Source: Hyphomicrobiales bacterium (GTDB lineage: Bacteria > Pseudomonadota > Alphaproteobacteria > Rhizobiales > Methylopilaceae). From it: DNA of 64,000 nt. Made by a program: the position numbers and the translations under genes. The stretch is taken from positions 124,001 through 188,000 of the forward strand of contig JALHQA010000002.1 of NCBI GenBank assembly GCA_022842205.1, read 5' to 3'. Position 1 is the first letter of the stretch; the number at the start of each line of letters is the position of its first letter. Below the pieces are notes generated by a model. It saw only the letters and a program-made list of their open reading frames with translations. It did no database searches and was not told the DNA's origin. Of the stretch, positions 63,164 to 64,000 are shown piece by piece.

Positions 63164-63604
63164 ATGAGTTACACGGGCGCTGCGGGCTATGACATGTCTC
63201 GGCTGGACGGTGTGCGCCGCAAGCGCATCATCGCTTTCCTGATCGATTTCACTCTGGTGCTGCTCATCAGCTTCGGCGTCGGCATCGTGGTGTTCTTCCT
63301 CGGCATCATCACGCTCGGCCTCGGCTGGGCGCTCTATGGCGGCATCATTCCCGCCGTCGCCATCTTCTATTCGGGGTTGTCCATCGGCAGCCGCGCCGCC
63401 ACGCCCGGCATGCGGACCGCAGGCCTCGTCTTCCGGCTCGACACGGGGGAGAAGCCCGGTTTCCTGCAGGGCGCGTTCCACGTCATCCTGTTCTATGTGA
63501 CGGTCAGCTTCACCGGCGGCCTGATCCTGCTCGTCACCTTCTTCAATTCCCGCAAGCGCCTGCTTCACGACATGCTGATCGGCGCCACGGTTGAGAATGA
63601 GTGA
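63164..63604 (+). CDS. RDD family membrane protein
   Basis: LDGVRRKRIIAFLIDFTLVLLISFGVG...GSRAATPGMRTAGLVF. Confidence 0.88.
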   Translation: MSYTGAAGYDMSRLDGVRRKRIIAFLIDFTLVLLISFGVGIVVFFLGIITLGLGWALYGGIIPAVAIFYSGLSIGSRAATPGMRTAGLVFRLDTGEKPGFLQGAFHVILFYVTVSFTGGLILLVTFFNSRKRLLHDMLIGATVENE

Positions 63605-63672
63605 CCGGACGATTGGGCAATCAATATTCCGATGCTACCCTTCCGTCAGTATTGGAGCTGTAATCTAGCGTC

Positions 63673-64000
63673 GTGACAGAACATCCGCGCGATACGCCAC
63701 AATTCTACCTGACGGCGCCTTCGCCGTGCCCCTATATTGCGGGGCAGACGGAACGTAAGGTATTTACGCATCTCGTCGGCGACCGCGCCATCGGCCTGAA
63801 CGACCTCCTCAGTCATGGCGGTTTCCGCCGCAGCCAGACCATCGCCTACCGTCCGGCCTGCGAGGGCTGCCAGGCCTGCGTCTCGGTTCGCGTGCTCGTC
63901 AACGAGTTCGACTGGTCGAAGGGCTTCCGTCGCATCCGCGATCAGAATTCCGATCTTGTCGGCGACATGCGCGCGGCCGTCCCCTCCGCCGACCAATATG
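63673..64000 (+). CDS. Arginyl/leucyl-tRNA--protein transferase (N-terminal part, runs off window)
   Basis: GTG start; [28 protein letters not shown]...[30 protein letters not shown]. Confidence 0.93.
   Translation, partial: MTEHPRDTPQFYLTAPSPCPYIAGQTERKVFTHLVGDRAIGLNDLLSHGGFRRSQTIAYRPACEGCQACVSVRVLVNEFDWSKGFRRIRDQNSDLVGDMRAAVPSADQY

Overview
64 kb window of a GC-rich alphaproteobacterial (Rhizobiales-like) chromosome, read by eye from sequence and the ORF track. Mostly core content: dcw cluster (mraZ-rsmH-ftsL-ftsI-murE, minus strand), carA and carB, greA plus an lpsB/E/D/C-like LPS core glycosyltransferase block, a more AT-rich surface-glycan patch (about 23.5-25.9 kb), RNase P RNA, trxB, an EF-G paralogue, aatA, map-radC, a liv ABC transporter, ccdA, sulP and the start of an arginyltransferase gene. 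Most interesting items: (1) two paralogous, structured, apparently non-coding loci of about 430-460 nt (about 26613-27040 and 62599-63062). They share a promoter and sequence blocks, and a 9-bp stem is rewritten between copies with pairing kept. I do not recognise them as a named RNA family. (2) Two near-identical 23-aa hydrophobic microprotein genes (42744-42815 minus; 59486-59557 plus) that differ mostly at synonymous sites, each with its own SD, terminator and EcfG-like promoter. (3) A single ORF fusing malonyl-CoA decarboxylase to malonyl-CoA synthetase under a perfect MatR/GntR-type palindrome. (4) SD-sequestering hairpins upstream of a DUF992 gene and a beta-hydroxyacid dehydrogenase gene. 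(5) MraZ boxes embedded in the mraZ promoter. No database search or folding was run; family names are from recognised motifs.
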